From Oceanihabitans iliipiscarium (GTDB taxonomy: Bacteria > Bacteroidota > Bacteroidia > Flavobacteriales > Flavobacteriaceae), in NCBI RefSeq assembly GCF_042686125.1, contig NZ_JBHUOV010000015.1:1-64000 (forward strand): a stretch of DNA of 64,000 bases. Direction: 5' to 3'. Below, piece after piece: positions 50,074 through 59,441 of the stretch. The notes below the pieces were generated by a model that worked only from the letters and a program-made list of their open reading frames with translations, searched no databases and was not told the DNA's origin. Numbering within the stretch: the first letter of the stretch is position 1; each line of letters opens with the position of its first letter. The position numbers were made by a program, and so were the translations under genes.

Positions 50074-51078
50074 ATGGACGAAGTCAAACAGCTAGTTACT
50101 GACATAAAAAACGGCAACATTAAACCCATTTACTTTTTAATGGGAGAAGAAGCCTATTATATAGATAAGGTTTCCGATTTTATTGAAGAACATGTCCTTG
50201 CTGAAGAAGAAAAAGGTTTTAATCAAATGGTGCTTTATGGTCGTGATATTAGTATTGACGATATTGTTGAAAATGCTAAGCGCTATCCCATGATGGCAGA
50301 ACGCCAAGTGGTTATTGTTAAAGAAGCTCAAGATTTATCAAGAACCATTGAAAAGTTGGTGAGCTATGTTGATAATCTTCAACCAACAACAGTTTTAGTT
50401 CTTAACTATAAATACAAGAAAATCGATAAGCGAAAAGCACTGTATAAATCCATTAAAAAAGTTGGTGTGGTTTATGAGAGTAAAAAGATGTACGAAAACC
50501 AGGTTTCAGATTGGATTCGTCGCGTACTTTCTGGTCAGAATTACACGATTTCTCCTAAAGCAGCTCAAATGTTAGTGGAGTTTCTTGGAACTGATTTAAG
50601 TAAAATTAGTAATGAACTTGATAAACTAAAAATCGTTTTACCTGAAGGAACTCAAATTTCACCAGAACATATCGAAGAAAACATTGGGATAAGCAAGGAT
50701 TATAATAATTTTGAATTACGAAAAGCTGTCGGCGAACGTAACATGCAAAAAGCCTATAAGATTGTACATTATTTTGCTGATAACCCAAAGGATAACCCAA
50801 TGGTTGTGACTGTTTCTTTATTGTTTAATTTCTTTTCTCAATTGTTGCATTTACATGGTTTGAAAGATAAAAACCCAAGACATGTGGCTTCGGCTTTAAA
50901 AGTGAATCCTTATTTTGTAAGTGAATATATTACTGCTGCTAGAAACTATCCAATGAAAAAAGTGAGTAGTGTTATTGCGATTTTACGAGAATTTGATGTA
51001 AAAAGCAAAGGTGTTGGTTCTAATGCTGTTCCTCAAGGTGATTTACTTAAAGAATTGTTAGTAAGAATTATGAGTTAA
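50074..51078 (+). CDS. holA: DNA polymerase III subunit delta
   Basis: A 334-residue clamp-loader subunit that opens the beta clamp. The N-terminal AAA+-like domain lacks Walker residues as usual for delta (KPIYFLMGEEAYYIDKV, MMAERQVVIVKEAQDL); SNELDKLKIVLP and YNNFELRKAVGERN follow, with the helical collar domain at the end (GDLLKELLVRIM). Length fits. The next gene starts on its stop codon (TAATG). Confidence 0.92.
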   Translation: MDEVKQLVTDIKNGNIKPIYFLMGEEAYYIDKVSDFIEEHVLAEEEKGFNQMVLYGRDISIDDIVENAKRYPMMAERQVVIVKEAQDLSRTIEKLVSYVDNLQPTTVLVLNYKYKKIDKRKALYKSIKKVGVVYESKKMYENQVSDWIRRVLSGQNYTISPKAAQMLVEFLGTDLSKISNELDKLKIVLPEGTQISPEHIEENIGISKDYNNFELRKAVGERNMQKAYKIVHYFADNPKDNPMVVTVSLLFNFFSQLLHLHGLKDKNPRHVASALKVNPYFVSEYITAARNYPMKKVSSVIAILREFDVKSKGVGSNAVPQGDLLKELLVRIMS

Positions 51079-51440
51079 TGAAAAGCGTCCTCTTTATAGT
51101 TGCTGTAATTTTTGTTGGCTGTAAGCCAACTTCGAAGCTTCCAGATCCTTTGGAAGCAGGTTGGAAAGGTGAAAAAGTTTGTGAAGTTTTAAAGGATAAC
51201 GATGAACTACGAGTTTTAAAATGCACTTTTGCTCCTGGTGTTGGACATGAAAAGCACCAACATCAACCACATTTTGGATATACTTTAAAAGGCAGTACGT
51301 TTAAAATTACAGACGCTAAAGGCACTCGAACTGTAGATGTAAAAACAGGAATTCATTTTAGTAATGATGAAGTTACTGAACATGAAGTCCTAAATGTAGG
51401 AGATAGTACTGCAGTGTTTTTAATTATTGAGTACAAGTAG
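51078..51440 (+). CDS. Cupin-domain lipoprotein
   Basis: A 120-residue protein with lipobox cysteine C15 (VIFVGCKPTS) and a single cupin barrel; metal-binding histidines are likely in GVGHEKHQHQPHFGYTLKG and TEHEV. It is small, so an enzyme or sugar/metal-binding periplasmic protein is possible; the role is unknown. It overlaps holA by one base and is translationally coupled to it. Confidence 0.82.
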   Translation: MKSVLFIVAVIFVGCKPTSKLPDPLEAGWKGEKVCEVLKDNDELRVLKCTFAPGVGHEKHQHQPHFGYTLKGSTFKITDAKGTRTVDVKTGIHFSNDEVTEHEVLNVGDSTAVFLIIEYK

Positions 51441-51442
51441 TT

Positions 51443-51916
51443 TTAGTGTAAAGCTTCTAAGGCTAAAGTATAATCGTATTGTAAATCTTCATGTAATCCA
51501 TTTATAATCTTTTTAATTGAAGCAATTTGCCTGTTGTAAATATTAGTAAGTGTTACATTATGTTTTATAGAAGGTGTAAAGCTTTTTAACTTTTGACAAA
51601 AATAGAGAAGGAGTTCTACTTCCGTTTCTTTTTTAAGAGAGTAACGACTGTACTTTTTTATAAGCCTTAAAATTTTCCGAACGCTTTTTTTGATATAGAA
51701 ATAGCTTGCTCGATTTATCGTTTCAAACTGAGCGTCAATTTCAAGTTTGATATTTTCAATATAGCTGTCTTCATCATGGGCTTCAAATAGCAAATAGGTA
51801 AGAAGCTCTTTATTTTCCTTTTTAAAACGCGATAAACGTAAACATAGATTGACTAAATCTTCAGAAGAAAGATGTTTAAGTTCGTCTTTGAGTTGTTTTA
51901 CTGTCGCTGTTTTCAT
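51443..51916 (-). CDS. Conserved hypothetical helical protein (DUF6155-like)
   Basis: A 157-residue cytoplasmic, mostly helical, basic protein (VKQLKDELKHLSSEDLVNLCLRL, KELLTYLLFEAHDEDSYIENIKLEID). The opening resembles DUF6155 proteins of Bacteroidota, a match from memory only. No motif for catalysis. It follows the methyltransferase and DUF202 genes on the same strand and may be their last operon member. Confidence 0.6.
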   Translation of the reverse strand: MKTATVKQLKDELKHLSSEDLVNLCLRLSRFKKENKELLTYLLFEAHDEDSYIENIKLEIDAQFETINRASYFYIKKSVRKILRLIKKYSRYSLKKETEVELLLYFCQKLKSFTPSIKHNVTLTNIYNRQIASIKKIINGLHEDLQYDYTLALEALH

Positions 51917-51949
51917 ATGTATTTCTCGTAAAAACGAAAATCTTAAATA

Positions 51950-52216
51950 TTAGATTTTATAATGTTTTTTTATGGTACGCTTGACGCGGAATAATCTAAT
52001 AATTCCAATAATTAGAAGGATTGGTGCAACTAAGATTAATACAATTCCAAAGGATTTAAGCTCACTAAATAGTTCTAATTTTAGAATGGTAATTCCTGTG
52101 CCTAGAATAACAATAAACGTTCTGAAATACGCTAAAAAAGTACGTTCGTTAGCCAGTTTAGTTCTTTCAATGGCTAACCAATCTCTCGTTACTAAAGGGT
52201 TGTCTTTTGCTTCCAT
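51950..52216 (-). CDS. DUF202 membrane protein
   Basis: An 88-residue protein with the DUF202 opening (RDWLAIERTKLANERTFLAYFRTF) and two membrane helices (about 30-50 and 56-74), then a basic cytoplasmic tail. The function of DUF202 is unknown; it is related to YidH-type small membrane proteins. Its ATG directly follows the stop of the methyltransferase gene with no spacer, so the two are coupled. Confidence 0.88.
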   Translation of the reverse strand: MEAKDNPLVTRDWLAIERTKLANERTFLAYFRTFIVILGTGITILKLELFSELKSFGIVLILVAPILLIIGIIRLFRVKRTIKKHYKI

Positions 52217-53812
52217 TTATCCTTTTAATAAATTCACACTTACTGTTGCTAAATCGCTATCTGGAAATCTGGAAAAATGATTTGGATCTGGTTTTAGTCC
52301 AGCTTCAGTTGCTATTTTATGAAAGACGTCAACTTCTAAAATATATTGATCACTAAATCCATGTGTTGCATCATAGGCTGTTGCTGCAGTTTTTCCAAGG
52401 TTGGCAGCTGTTAATTTTGAATCAATAGTATGTAGCTCAATAATAAGAAGTCCAAATTGCTCTACATAAGGTTTCCATTTTTGCAGATGTTCTCTAAGCG
52501 AATCTTCTACAGCATTATTATTAATGCGTTTGCCTTGGCTCGCATAAGCTCCAGATGACGAGCTTATATTCTCAGTCTTTTGTTTAGGAACTTCCCAAAT
52601 GCGGTTATGGTCTAAAAAAGTACGAACATTTAGTAAATCTTTTAAATCTATATTATAATCATCTTTTAAATCCTTAGCCAATAAATCTGGTCTTCCAATA
52701 TCGCCCCAAATGACTTTAGCCCAAATGTCGGCCTTAATTAAATTAGCTCTGGTGACTTTTAAAGCGGCTTGATTAAAGTCTGCTCCAACAAGTAATAATG
52801 GATGTTCTTCTAGCATTTTGCCTCGAAGGGTTTGGTGTTCTATAACATCAAAAATATGCTGAATAAACGCGCCATTACCACAACCCATATCTAGAATGCC
52901 TTTTGGCTGCTCGTCGATAGGTTTGTTGAAAAGTTTGATGATGACTTGATCTATGACTTTAAAATAAGTAGAATGTGCGCCACCACTTCCCCAAACATTC
53001 ATTTCTCTATGCACATGTTTCTCAGTATCTTCTGGAGCATCAGTTTTTAAAACTGAAGGATTTCCAAAAAGTAACTCATCGAGTTGTAAAAAAGTTGGTA
53101 AGTAAGACACAGTCACACCATAAGCACTTGCGCGTTTAGCAAAAAACAAGCCTTGATCTGTAAACTGATAGGTGTTTTTCTTTTTAATGAACCATCCTAA
53201 ATAAGAAAAGAAATCGAGTATTTTTTTAAAACTTTCTGGGTCTTTGTGATATTCTTCAGCAGTAAAAGAAGCTTCCATAAAATATTTATGAAATAATCCG
53301 TTTACGCCTAATAATACTATAATTGGACCAACAATGCAGCCTTCAATGTGTTTTAAAACCTGTTGCTCAATATCGCTTTTTCCATCTAATCCGAAGCGAG
53401 ATTCATAATTTTTAAAAATACGTTCTAAGGCAATAAAAGCATCTGAACCAATGCGTTCATCTGGAAATTTCACCGAATAGGAGAGTAGCTTAACTGCATC
53501 TTCATAAATAGAAGCGCATTGAAAAGCTTCTTGACTGTTTTTATTAATTTCATAAAAAATAGTATCTGAAGCATTGTCTATATGTTGAGTGAGCCAGCCT
53601 TGCGAACACAAAACACGTAATGCAATATTTAGGTAACCTTCATTTGCATTAAATTGATTTGTAAGTGTTTCGATTGAAACTTTAGAATTTTGAAGAAGAA
53701 AATCAAGAACGCCTTTTTTATGTAATGCAAAAGTAGTTGGAGCTGTTGCTATACCATCTAAGTGTTTAAAAATTGTGCCTCTGAGTTCTTCTTTAATTTG
53801 CTTGGTGAGCAT
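52217..53812 (-). CDS. Class I SAM-dependent methyltransferase with duplicated winged-helix-like N-terminus
   Basis: A 531-residue protein. Two similar helical, winged-helix-like units lie at about 20-95 and 160-225 (LHKKGVLDFLLQ...CSQGWL and GLFHKYFMEAS...FFSYLGWFI). The SAM-binding motif is GILDMGCGNG (305-314), followed by VGADFNQAALKVTRANL and VIWGDIGRPD. A conserved-looking VRTFLDHNR lies at about 397-405. This layout recalls O-methyltransferases with dimerisation winged helices and the AprA-related methyltransferases of polyketide pathways, but no biosynthetic cluster is nearby. The substrate is unknown. It leads an operon with DUF202. Confidence 0.8.
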   Translation of the reverse strand: MLTKQIKEELRGTIFKHLDGIATAPTTFALHKKGVLDFLLQNSKVSIETLTNQFNANEGYLNIALRVLCSQGWLTQHIDNASDTIFYEINKNSQEAFQCASIYEDAVKLLSYSVKFPDERIGSDAFIALERIFKNYESRFGLDGKSDIEQQVLKHIEGCIVGPIIVLLGVNGLFHKYFMEASFTAEEYHKDPESFKKILDFFSYLGWFIKKKNTYQFTDQGLFFAKRASAYGVTVSYLPTFLQLDELLFGNPSVLKTDAPEDTEKHVHREMNVWGSGGAHSTYFKVIDQVIIKLFNKPIDEQPKGILDMGCGNGAFIQHIFDVIEHQTLRGKMLEEHPLLLVGADFNQAALKVTRANLIKADIWAKVIWGDIGRPDLLAKDLKDDYNIDLKDLLNVRTFLDHNRIWEVPKQKTENISSSSGAYASQGKRINNNAVEDSLREHLQKWKPYVEQFGLLIIELHTIDSKLTAANLGKTAATAYDATHGFSDQYILEVDVFHKIATEAGLKPDPNHFSRFPDSDLATVSVNLLKG

Positions 53813-53840
53813 GTTTTTTGATTGATTTTCTATAAATATA

Positions 53841-53874
53841 AAAAAAACCTTTCAAGTAGATATTGAAAGGCTTT
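53841..53874 (-). terminator. Terminator of the 2-oxoacid dehydrogenase E1 gene
   Basis: On the minus strand CCTTTCAA-TATCTAC-TTGAAAGG is followed by eight T, 28 bases after the stop at 53898. It separates the E1 transcript from the methyltransferase operon. Confidence 0.85.
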
Positions 53875-53897
53875 ATTAATTCTTTAAGATGATTTAA

Positions 53898-56309
53898 TTA
53901 TCTCAATTTTGGAAAATCATTGGGATTTGTTTCATGCATCACATGATATACTTTTTCAAAAACATCTTCAACAGAGGGTTTTGAAAAATAATCACCATCT
54001 GTACCATAGGCTGGACGATGTTGTTGCGCTGTTAATGTTTGTGGCTGACTATCTAAATGCTGATATGCATTTTGAGTATTTAATATTTCGTTTAAAATAT
54101 AAGCAGAAGCACCACCAGGCACATCTTCGTCAATAACCATGAGACGGTTTGTTTTTGCAACACTTTTTACAATATCGTGATTCAAGTCAAAAGGTAATAA
54201 GGATTGAATGTCTATCACTTCAGCATCAATACCAACTTCAGTTAATTCTTTTGCGGCTTGTTCAACGATGCGAAGAGTAGAACCATAAGACACTAAGGTT
54301 ATATCTTGGCCTTCTTTAACAGTTTCTACAACACCTAAAGGCGTTTTAAATTCACCAATGTTTGTCGGCATTTTTTCTTTAAGTCTGTAGCCATTTAAAC
54401 ATTCTACAATTAATGCAGGCTCGTCACTTTCTAATAAGGTATTATAAAATCCAGCAGCTTTTGTCATATTTCTTGGCACTAAAACATGAATTCCTCTGAT
54501 GAGATTGATAACTCCTCCCATTTGTGAGCCAGAATGCCAAATACCTTCTAATCGATGTCCACGAGTACGTATTATTAAAGGTGCTTTTTGGCGACCTTGT
54601 GTTCTGTAATGTAAGGTTGCCAAATCATCACTCATAATTTGTAAAGCATATAAGATGTAATCTAAATATTGAATTTCTGCAATAGGTCTTAATCCACGCA
54701 TAGCCATTCCAATACCTTGGCCAAGAATAGATGCTTCACGAATGCCGACATCAGCCACACGTAGTTCACCATATTTTTCTTGCATGCCTTCAAGACCTTG
54801 ATTTACATCGCCAATATGACCTGCATCTTCTCCAAAAACTAAAGCTTCAGGATATTTGCTGAAAATTGCATCAAAATTATCGCGAATCACTAAACGACCA
54901 TCAACGTCTTCAGCATTCGTATCGTAAGTCGGTTTTACTTCTTTAACGTTTAAGGCTGAATGTTTTGAATGACTGTATAAGTGAGAGCTATATTTTGGTT
55001 GAATTTTTTCGATATACGCATTAATCCAGTTCGTTAATTGTGTTTTTTCTGAAGATGTTTCGCTTACCACATAGCGTAAAGTTTTACGAGCAGTAGATAA
55101 AATATCTTTTCTGATAGGTTCTACAATAGATGCTAAATCATTTTTAAGCTTATTGATAAAAACTTTATTTGTACTCGAATTTGCTACACTTTCAATTAAT
55201 GCCACTAACTCATCGCGTTCTTGCACTAACGGATTGTTAAAAGCAGACCAAGCTGCTTTTTTTCCATCACGTACTTGCTTCTTGATGTCTTTTTCAATGG
55301 CTGATAATTCTTCGTCTGTTGCGATGCTATTAGAAATTAACCATTCTCGCATTTTTACATTACAATCAAACTCGGCTTCCCAAGCTAAGCGTTCAGCATT
55401 TTTATAGCGTTCATGCGACCCAGACGTTGAATGTCCTTGAGGTTGTGTTAATTCGTTGATATGAATTAAAACGGGCACATGTTCTTCTCTTGCCACTTGT
55501 GATGCTTTTTGATAAGTATCTACTAAAGCAGGGTAATCCCAACCGTTTACACGAAAAATTTCGTAACCATTATGATCTTCATCGCGTTGAAATCCTTTTA
55601 AGATTTCAGAGATGTTTTCTTTTGTTGTTTGGTGTTTCGCGTGTACAGAAATACCATATTCATCATCCCAAACACTCATGACCATTGGGACTTGTAAAAC
55701 ACCTGCAGCATTTATGGTTTCAAAAAACAGTCCTTCACTGGTGCTCGCGTTACCAATCGTTCCCCAAGCGACTTCATTCCCTTGGTTAGAAAAATTGGTG
55801 GTATCAATACCTTTAACGTTTCTAAATATTTTTGAAGCCTGTGCGAGGCCTAACAAACGTGGCATTTGTCCAGCAGTAGGCGAGATGTCTGCGCTCGAGT
55901 TTTTTTGTTTGGTTAAGTCGTTCCAATTGCCATGTGCATCTAAACTGTGTGTAGCGAAATGTCCGCCCATTTGGCGACCAGCAGACATTGGATCGTGATT
56001 AATATCTGTATGTCCATATAAACCAGCAAAAAACTGTTGAATTGTCATTTCTCCTATGGCCATCATAAAGGTTTGATCACGATAGTATCCTGAGCGAAAA
56101 TCACCATTTTTAAAGGCTTTAGCCCAAGCGAGTTGTGGTATTTCTTTACCATCACCAAATATTCCAAACTTTGCTTTTCCAGTAAGCACTTCTCGACGAC
56201 CTAATAAACTGCACTCTCTTGAGGTTACTGCAATGGTATAATCATTAAGCACTTCTGCTTTAAAGTCTTCAAACGATAAGTCTTTTTTTAAGTTTGGATT
56301 TGTTTGCAT
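53898..56309 (-). CDS. Fused alpha/beta 2-oxoacid dehydrogenase E1 component
   Basis: An 803-residue thiamine-diphosphate enzyme that joins E1 alpha and beta in one chain. The alpha part (about 1-440) has MSAGRQMGGHFATHSLD, the TPP region GNASTSEGLFFE and VWDDEYGISVHA. The beta part (about 465-803) has VFGEDAGHIGDVNQGLEGMQ, REASILGQGIGMAMRGLRPIAEIQY and VIDEDVPGGASAYI. Such fusions in Bacteroidota serve the branched-chain 2-oxoacid dehydrogenase, making branched acyl-CoA primers for iso-fatty acids. ATG 56309 is chosen over an upstream in-frame TTG. E2 and E3 are not nearby. Confidence 0.92.
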   Translation of the reverse strand: MQTNPNLKKDLSFEDFKAEVLNDYTIAVTSRECSLLGRREVLTGKAKFGIFGDGKEIPQLAWAKAFKNGDFRSGYYRDQTFMMAIGEMTIQQFFAGLYGHTDINHDPMSAGRQMGGHFATHSLDAHGNWNDLTKQKNSSADISPTAGQMPRLLGLAQASKIFRNVKGIDTTNFSNQGNEVAWGTIGNASTSEGLFFETINAAGVLQVPMVMSVWDDEYGISVHAKHQTTKENISEILKGFQRDEDHNGYEIFRVNGWDYPALVDTYQKASQVAREEHVPVLIHINELTQPQGHSTSGSHERYKNAERLAWEAEFDCNVKMREWLISNSIATDEELSAIEKDIKKQVRDGKKAAWSAFNNPLVQERDELVALIESVANSSTNKVFINKLKNDLASIVEPIRKDILSTARKTLRYVVSETSSEKTQLTNWINAYIEKIQPKYSSHLYSHSKHSALNVKEVKPTYDTNAEDVDGRLVIRDNFDAIFSKYPEALVFGEDAGHIGDVNQGLEGMQEKYGELRVADVGIREASILGQGIGMAMRGLRPIAEIQYLDYILYALQIMSDDLATLHYRTQGRQKAPLIIRTRGHRLEGIWHSGSQMGGVINLIRGIHVLVPRNMTKAAGFYNTLLESDEPALIVECLNGYRLKEKMPTNIGEFKTPLGVVETVKEGQDITLVSYGSTLRIVEQAAKELTEVGIDAEVIDIQSLLPFDLNHDIVKSVAKTNRLMVIDEDVPGGASAYILNEILNTQNAYQHLDSQPQTLTAQQHRPAYGTDGDYFSKPSVEDVFEKVYHVMHETNPNDFPKLR

Positions 56310-56330
56310 ATACAATGTGTTAGATGGTTA

Positions 56331-56361
56331 CAAATTTAAGGATAATTACCCATTTTTACAA
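56331..56361 (-). promoter_or_regulatory. E1 gene promoter (-7 TAAATTTG)
   Basis: Minus-strand TAAATTTG at 56331-56338 matches TAnnTTTG, 21 bases upstream of the ATG. TTG at 56359-56361 lies 20 bases further upstream. Confidence 0.65.
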
Positions 56362-56477
56362 TGCTGATAAGTCTTAAAAAAATGAAGAATTATCATTTTA
56401 TTTGCCATTTTAGTAAATAATAATGAATATAATATAATTTTCTGTGTTTTTGCTAAAGATTATTTAATCTAAAATTC

Positions 56478-56587
56478 GTGTTAGCGATAGCAGCGACATC
56501 CTTTTTTTATGCTGAATTGGTTCTGCTAAAAAAAGATACAGCGTATAGCGCGTTGCAAATTTTTAATTTGCAAACACCCAAAAAAAG
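56478..56587 (-). repeat. Structured intergenic repeat element, copy 2
   Basis: This shares its layout with 47503-47600. On the + strand GTGTTAGCGATAGCAGCGAC (56478-56497) leads into a hairpin ATCCTTTTTTTA/TAAAAAAAGAT, then ACAGCGTATAGCGCG. A 9-bp hairpin (56553-56561 with 56565-56573) follows, then ACACCCAAAA. The left blocks agree at 23 of 30 bases and the right blocks at about 20 of 26. It begins 23 bases past the stop of the minus-strand barrel gene. The rest of the 56362-56609 gap shows nothing else. Confidence 0.7.
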
Positions 56588-56609
56588 AAAGATAGAAAAC
56601 AGGGTTTGA

Positions 56610-59441
56610 TTAGTACCAACGTCTTCTGAACAAGCCTAAAAGGGATTGGATATCTGCGGTAAATTTAAAGCGTATTTTTTGGCTGTATTGTGGTTGTGAA
56701 ATTTCCCATCCTAAATTGGAATATACTGGAAAATAGATTTCAAAATAGTCCTCAACAAGATTGACTCTGAGTCCAGAATCATAGACGAATTTTGCGCTGT
56801 GGTGTTTGTTTTTAAGCGTTCCAATGTCGCCATACGCGTGAATGTAATTCCAAATTGATGTGCTTACGTTTGCTGTTGCCATCCATTGATTAGCGAATGG
56901 AGTTTCTAATTTTGATTTAAAACCTCCTTCAGCAATAATGATTTGCTGACTGAAAAGTCCTGTGCTTTCTGAGCGTCCTAAATACTGGTAATCAAATAAA
57001 TAGTCTGTAGGTCTGTCTAAAGCAAAACTAAAATAGTCATTGGTTGCTTCGTTTTTGTTATTTAGGAAAACACCTGCAAAGACTCTGACATTCAGTTGCC
57101 TGTTATTTTGAAACAGTTGTCTGTATTCATAATTAAACGACACTTTGCTAAAAGTTTCTGCAGCTTGAAAGTCGGCAAACCAACTAGTATAATTAATTAA
57201 GCCTGGGTTATTATTTATGAACCTAATGCTAAAAACTTTGTAGTTGGGTTTTGCTTCACTTTGAAGGATATTATTAACATCCTTATCACGTTTAATACTT
57301 ACGTATCTAAAATTTAAGTACTGTCTTTTATTGGAGCGTAAGTTTCCTGTATCTCTAAAATTAAATGTAATATTTGGCTTGAAAACGGTTACAAATAAAT
57401 CTTCTGCATAGCTAGAGTAGCTACCAGTTAAGACATATTGTATTTTATATAAATTATCGACATTATTTATAAATTGATGATATACAATATTTGCAGAACC
57501 TGAAAGCGATTTTGATTTTAAGCCATATTGAGGAGCAAGTTTGTAGGTGAAAGGCTTTTTTAGTACAGACTTATTATACGGTTTTACACCTAAGACTAAA
57601 CCATCATAAATATTATTATATTCTACAATTGGCATGATAAAAACTTGATTGTATCTAGGATCTTCTACATCTTTTATGAGCCTTATTTGTATAGGTCTGT
57701 TAAATAACGATTTGGTTAGTGATTTTGTATTGTTTCGATTGTTAATTTCAGGAATAGCTTCATCCTTATTTATGACCAATTTAGTTGCATCACTTTTTGC
57801 TAATGTAATTGTTTTTTGATCTTTGGTGTTAATCCAAGTTTTAGAAAGTACAGAATCCTTTTTGAGCTCAAATAAAGCCGAAGGCATACTGTTTTTATTT
57901 TTATTCTTAACTGTTACTTTAATGGAGTCCTTAGATGCATCAACTGTTTTAATCGTGTAATCTATTTTTTTAGTAGTGCTTAGATAATCTGTAAAAAACC
58001 AGTCCACATTTTTATTGGCTTTAGACTTAATAAGTGTTTCAAAATCTTTGGTTGATGTAGGCTTTAATTTTTGAATATTTATAAACTCTAATAAAGAGCT
58101 ATCCATTTTTAGAGTCTCATCAAAGTGATTTAAATACTGCAAACCAATTGCTGCTTTATTTGGGTTGGCAATATTTTTATTGAATTTTAAAAGCGAATCT
58201 TTAGCCATCGTTAATGGTTGGTCGATGTTGGTTTTCGCCATATTTAAGTAGGAATAGCGGTATTGGTCATTAAAATTTAATTTTGAAGCGTGGAAGGATT
58301 TGATGCCCCAAATATTAGAAAGTGTTCCAAAAATTTTCATGTTTGGATAGTATTCATCCACATATTTCATTAAATAATAGACCTGTAATCCATCTATTAA
58401 CCACTGATCTTTTCTAGGGTTAATAAGGAGAACGTTTTCTAAGTAGTTGCGAATAGTGGTTTTAACCAATTTTAGTTCATATTGAAAACGATCTGGAAAT
58501 GGACGAATAAAATCTGGTAATAAATTAAGTCCGTAAATAGGGCTTTTTTTGTAATCGATATTTGTTATAAGCAGTTTTTTATGAGGATAATCGCCAAGAT
58601 TTCTTGTTACAAAACCAGCAATTTTATCGGTAAGAATAACACGATCGGTCTGAGTTAAGTTTTCGTCATCAATATTAGAAACTATGGTAAAATAATCGGT
58701 TTCAACAGTATTAAATTGAGGGTATAATGACAAGTATAATTTAGAGTTAACTCTGTCGTTACCAGATAGCTGTGTGATGATATTTCCGTCGACTTTTTTC
58801 TGGTCGGTTTGATTTAATTCAGTAGATAAAATATAACGTTCAGGATATTCGATTGAAAATGTGTGATTCGCTTTAGGAATATAAGCATCGTCTAAATCTT
58901 TATTACTAAAATAATGCCAAGTTCCATCATAAACAGCAGGAGTTATATACCAATACCTTAGGCTAATATTAGCTTTTGAAGAAACACCATAACGTGTAAA
59001 TTTAGAATTAGGAATTTGTACAATATAATCCAATTGAAGCGTGTAAACTTCATTAGGTTGTAATGGGTTATTGAGTGTCACTTTAACAATATCGAGCTGA
59101 TCTTTTAGTCGTTCATGTGAGACGTCAAAACCATCTTGTTTTAAAGAGGTAATGACAGTAAATCCACGGTCTTCATTTTTAGCAAAGTGAAATTCATTTT
59201 TGTATTCTTCAGCTAAGCGAATGGCTAAAGGTGTGCTTTTAGTAGAAAAACTATTACTCCAATCATTTAAATAAACCTCTTGTAAGACATCGTTGGTTGT
59301 GTTTTGATACTGAATTGTTTGGACAATTTTTATTTGCCTTTTGTCAATGTCAAATGTCGCTTTAAGGTCAATAGTATTTTGACTATAGCTTATAAAATTC
59401 ACACAAGTGAATACTAAGAAGGTTAAAAAACGGAATTTCAA
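56610..59441 (-). CDS. Inactive M1-peptidase-like domain fused to an outer-membrane beta-barrel
   Basis: A 943-residue exported protein. The signal peptide ends FISYSQ (about 20). Residues about 22-460 follow the M1 aminopeptidase layout: N-terminal beta saddle, then GLNLLPD (304-310) where GAMEN would be, and WLIDGLQVYY (347-356) where WLxEGxxxYY would be. The HExxH zinc site is absent from the helix between them, so catalysis is not expected. A small Ig-like unit (about 465-555) leads into a C-terminal region of amphipathic strands (about 590-943) that ends in an aromatic residue, as in Omp85-type barrels. The ATG overlaps the upstream gene's stop (ATGA at 59438-59441). Confidence 0.82.
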   Translation of the reverse strand: MKFRFLTFLVFTCVNFISYSQNTIDLKATFDIDKRQIKIVQTIQYQNTTNDVLQEVYLNDWSNSFSTKSTPLAIRLAEEYKNEFHFAKNEDRGFTVITSLKQDGFDVSHERLKDQLDIVKVTLNNPLQPNEVYTLQLDYIVQIPNSKFTRYGVSSKANISLRYWYITPAVYDGTWHYFSNKDLDDAYIPKANHTFSIEYPERYILSTELNQTDQKKVDGNIITQLSGNDRVNSKLYLSLYPQFNTVETDYFTIVSNIDDENLTQTDRVILTDKIAGFVTRNLGDYPHKKLLITNIDYKKSPIYGLNLLPDFIRPFPDRFQYELKLVKTTIRNYLENVLLINPRKDQWLIDGLQVYYLMKYVDEYYPNMKIFGTLSNIWGIKSFHASKLNFNDQYRYSYLNMAKTNIDQPLTMAKDSLLKFNKNIANPNKAAIGLQYLNHFDETLKMDSSLLEFINIQKLKPTSTKDFETLIKSKANKNVDWFFTDYLSTTKKIDYTIKTVDASKDSIKVTVKNKNKNSMPSALFELKKDSVLSKTWINTKDQKTITLAKSDATKLVINKDEAIPEINNRNNTKSLTKSLFNRPIQIRLIKDVEDPRYNQVFIMPIVEYNNIYDGLVLGVKPYNKSVLKKPFTYKLAPQYGLKSKSLSGSANIVYHQFINNVDNLYKIQYVLTGSYSSYAEDLFVTVFKPNITFNFRDTGNLRSNKRQYLNFRYVSIKRDKDVNNILQSEAKPNYKVFSIRFINNNPGLINYTSWFADFQAAETFSKVSFNYEYRQLFQNNRQLNVRVFAGVFLNNKNEATNDYFSFALDRPTDYLFDYQYLGRSESTGLFSQQIIIAEGGFKSKLETPFANQWMATANVSTSIWNYIHAYGDIGTLKNKHHSAKFVYDSGLRVNLVEDYFEIYFPVYSNLGWEISQPQYSQKIRFKFTADIQSLLGLFRRRWY

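Noticed and set aside
49601..50074. Possible type I restriction system because of the HsdR_N domain
   Set aside because: No motor, specificity or methylase genes lie within reach; the domain stands alone beside holA and a glycosyltransferase.
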